Shown here piece after piece: positions 21,446-23,267 of a DNA stretch of 23,267 nucleotides (positions within the stretch are counted from its first letter, which is position 1; every line of letters starts with the position of its first letter). Origin of the DNA: Oppiella nova. Lineage: Eukaryota > Arthropoda > Arachnida > Sarcoptiformes > Oppiidae. The position numbers were made by a program, and so were the translations under genes. The notes below the pieces were generated by a model that did no database searches, was not told the origin of the DNA, and saw only the letters and a list, made by a program, of their open reading frames with translations. Where the stretch lies: positions 6,930-30,196 of the forward strand of contig CAJPVJ010000257.1 in the NCBI GenBank assembly GCA_905397405.1, in the 5' to 3' direction.

Positions 21446-22862
21446 ATGAAGTGCTATTTGATCATCACAATCGTATTGGCTTATACAGCAAATTGTATGT
21501 GTATATACTATCATTAATTTCTTACTAATTATTACTACATTTTAAATTAATTTCTTAACTTTATTTTGGTTGCAAAATGAAACCATTTTAATATGTGATT
21601 GTCCAACCGCCCTTTTATACAATACAAACTCTCAAACTTGCCTAGTTGTTTGTTGACTTTTCAAAAGTACTTGAAGTAAATATAATTCAAGTAAATTAAA
21701 TATTTTTAATTAGTATTAAGTAGTAATGCGTGTATATTATTGATTTAAAATTAAATGTATTAATAATTATTATTGTTAATTATTGTATATTTTGATTATA
21801 CCCATTTATACCCCATACCCACCTGTATATTATTTTTACTAGTAATTAAAAAATTTCACAAATTCCTAAATTATTATTAAATTATCAGAGTAGTTATTAC
21901 AATCCATTAAAGCATCCATTACATTAGTTATTTATTGCATTCATTTTATGACTTACAAAATTATTAATACCATAAAATCTTAACTTTAGGCAGTGGACAG
22001 GTAGGCATTATTGACGCGGACACCAATGATGTGTATAATGAAAACGAGTTCATCGGAACCGACAAAACTTTACCCGACACACCCGAGGGCATAGCCAGCT
22101 ATTGTGAAAGTTATATGAGCCAGGCTAATCGGGAGTATGTATTACGTGATACAAATTGCCAAATCCTATTTAACTTTTCTGTCGCAATAAACTAGACAAT
22201 AATTATCTTAAAAACATGAATAAGACATGCATAAAATTTAAGTAAGCTAATAATGTGTTCGTATATTTATAGTCGTATAGTCTACACATTGTCAGTGTGG
22301 CTAAAATTTGTGGGCTCACTTAAACCAGATCTAATTGCTATACACGATACCGTTTTCAACGACCCCACCAATGTCATACCAAACGCCATTGATTGGTTTT
22401 GCAAACTAAACGTCACTACGGCAGTGAGTGTGGCCAAAGGGTACAACTCGAAATTGGTTATAGGTCATTTGATCAAGGAGGCGGCCATTAACAATATACT
22501 GGTGGCGTCCAGGCAAAATAGTCACACCTTACCCCTTATTATATGGTATAGTATGTGATGTTTATTATTATGGGAACAGAATTATTATAATAATTAATGA
22601 ATTGTTTGTCTCAATGTATAGCGCATTGCGTGAGTATACCGAACAGATTCAGTTGGCCCACAATGATAGCCCAGATTTGAGACATTTTGCCTACAGTTTG
22701 GTCCGCTATAGCACAGTGTTTGCCGATTTGGTGGACCCTAAACATCGTGTGAGAACTGAAGATAACCGGTGCGATTTAAGCAAGGACAACATATGCGACC
22801 CGGAGTTTAGCTACAAGTCCGTCATGCATGTAGCATTTGCCGGGTTGAATAAGTATTTTTAA
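21446..22862 (+). CDS. Predicted secreted protein G, unrecognised family (paralog of F)
   Basis: Four coding exons: 21446-21494, 21990-22134, 22273-22545 and 22622-22862, giving about 235 residues. The N-terminus MKCYLIITIVLAYTAN is a likely signal peptide. Exon by exon it matches F: the DTNDV and DTPE motifs in exon 2; LSVWLK, SLKPDLIAIHD, NILVAS and LPLII in exon 3; MHVAF-x-x-x-NKYF at the C-terminus. It is shorter than F mainly because an Asn/His-rich insertion in exon 3 is absent. It has about six cysteines, most shared with F, and one sequon (NVT). Function is unknown; secretion is inferred from the N-terminus. The start was chosen because the signal peptide and the upstream context (ATCACTGTCAAA) are shared with F. 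AATAAA follows at 22949-22954. Confidence 0.85.
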
Positions 22863-22948
22863 TAACGTTTAATAAAAAGCATAACTTTGTGGCATTTAGT
22901 GCATGATACAAGTGCTTGTTACAATGAACATTGTATGAATTTTTTTTG

Positions 22949-22954
22949 AATAAA
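22949..22954 (+). terminator. Polyadenylation signal of gene G
   Basis: AATAAA 87 bp after the stop, in the same TTTGAATAAATGAAGTTT context as downstream of gene F. Confidence 0.65.
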
Positions 22955-22989
22955 TGAAGTTTGTATTTGTAAGATGTTTATATAATTAT

Positions 22990-23011
22990 GTGTTCTATTT
23001 GAATAGAACAC
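22990..23011. repeat. Perfect 22-bp palindrome 3' of gene G
   Basis: GTGTTCTATT and AATAGAACAC form perfect 10-bp arms around a 2-base centre, 36 bp after the polyadenylation signal of G. It could form a small hairpin. No counterpart is seen after gene F. Confidence 0.6.
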
Positions 23012-23267
23012 TTATTATTAGATGTTATTAACATTTATACATATTATATTGTATATTAGGAAATTACAAATTGTAAATTATTGTATACAAGGAAATTAGG
23101 AATTAATATGCAATTCTCATGAGAAAATAATTAATGATCCTTTTGAATTTGTCTTTTCAGTTGACTATCAAATTGATATTATCAATACCTTTCTATAATA
23201 TTAAAAATAAGTAATTGATTCTTTATTAAAAGTCATTGAAATAACATCTAAAATAATTAAAGATTAT

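Larger units (their letters stand above)
22863..23267. other. 3' flank of gene G to window end
   Basis: Holds the polyadenylation signal of G and the 22-bp palindrome. The remainder is AT-rich with no coding signal. Confidence 0.55.

Noticed and set aside
1-23267. CRISPR arrays, bacterial operons, tRNA or rRNA genes
   Set aside because: No regularly spaced repeats, ribosome-binding-site-led gene strings, cloverleaf-like sequences or rRNA-like blocks were seen; the coding regions are spliced eukaryotic genes.

Overview
The window is eukaryotic and looks like arthropod nuclear DNA, most likely a chelicerate and plausibly a mite. It is very AT-rich outside exons, has short GT-AG introns of roughly 50 to 500 bp, and its main content is a family of HR96-like (NR1J) nuclear receptors, which are known from arthropods and other protostomes. 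The organism call is an inference from gene content and compactness; no marker gene is present.

Layout. Positions 1 to about 17,944 hold a head-to-tail tandem array of five nuclear-receptor genes, all on the minus strand. Gene A (1-1394) runs off the left edge and has the most canonical HR96 DNA-binding domain. Genes B (4649-6601), C (9197-11222), D (13520-15263) and E (16162-17944) are complete and share one seven-coding-exon structure with identical intron phases (1,0,0,0,0,2). Each has both zinc fingers, the LBD signature DQISLLK and a C-terminal AF-2-like helix. A decayed sixth copy (two remnant exons, 8719-8970) lies between B and C. B and C carry a homogenised patch that includes a near-identical intron, and C alone has an internal 46-codon hinge duplication.

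Between the receptor genes are TATA-containing promoter candidates upstream of B and C, a recurrent GCGCACC element, a 128/607-bp nested tandem repeat (2477-3818), an exact 128-bp tandem duplication (about 15390-15645), and a 505-bp 5'-truncated Penelope-like retroelement insertion (12052-12556). The insertion encodes a GIY-YIG-type endonuclease tail, is flanked by a perfect 13-bp target-site duplication, and has a hammerhead-like core in its 3' part.

Positions 18,900 to 23,000 hold two tandem plus-strand paralogs, F (19502-20846) and G (21446-22862). They have four coding exons each and encode predicted secreted proteins of about 268 and 235 residues that I do not recognise. Their upstream regions were duplicated with them and share a conserved TGTTAGT...ACTAACA palindrome.

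How the genes fit together. The receptors are probably nuclear ligand-regulated transcription factors. HR96 in insects is linked to xenobiotic and lipid sensing, so the array may be a locally expanded sensor set. No functional link to the neighbouring secreted pair can be shown from sequence; proximity is the only evidence.
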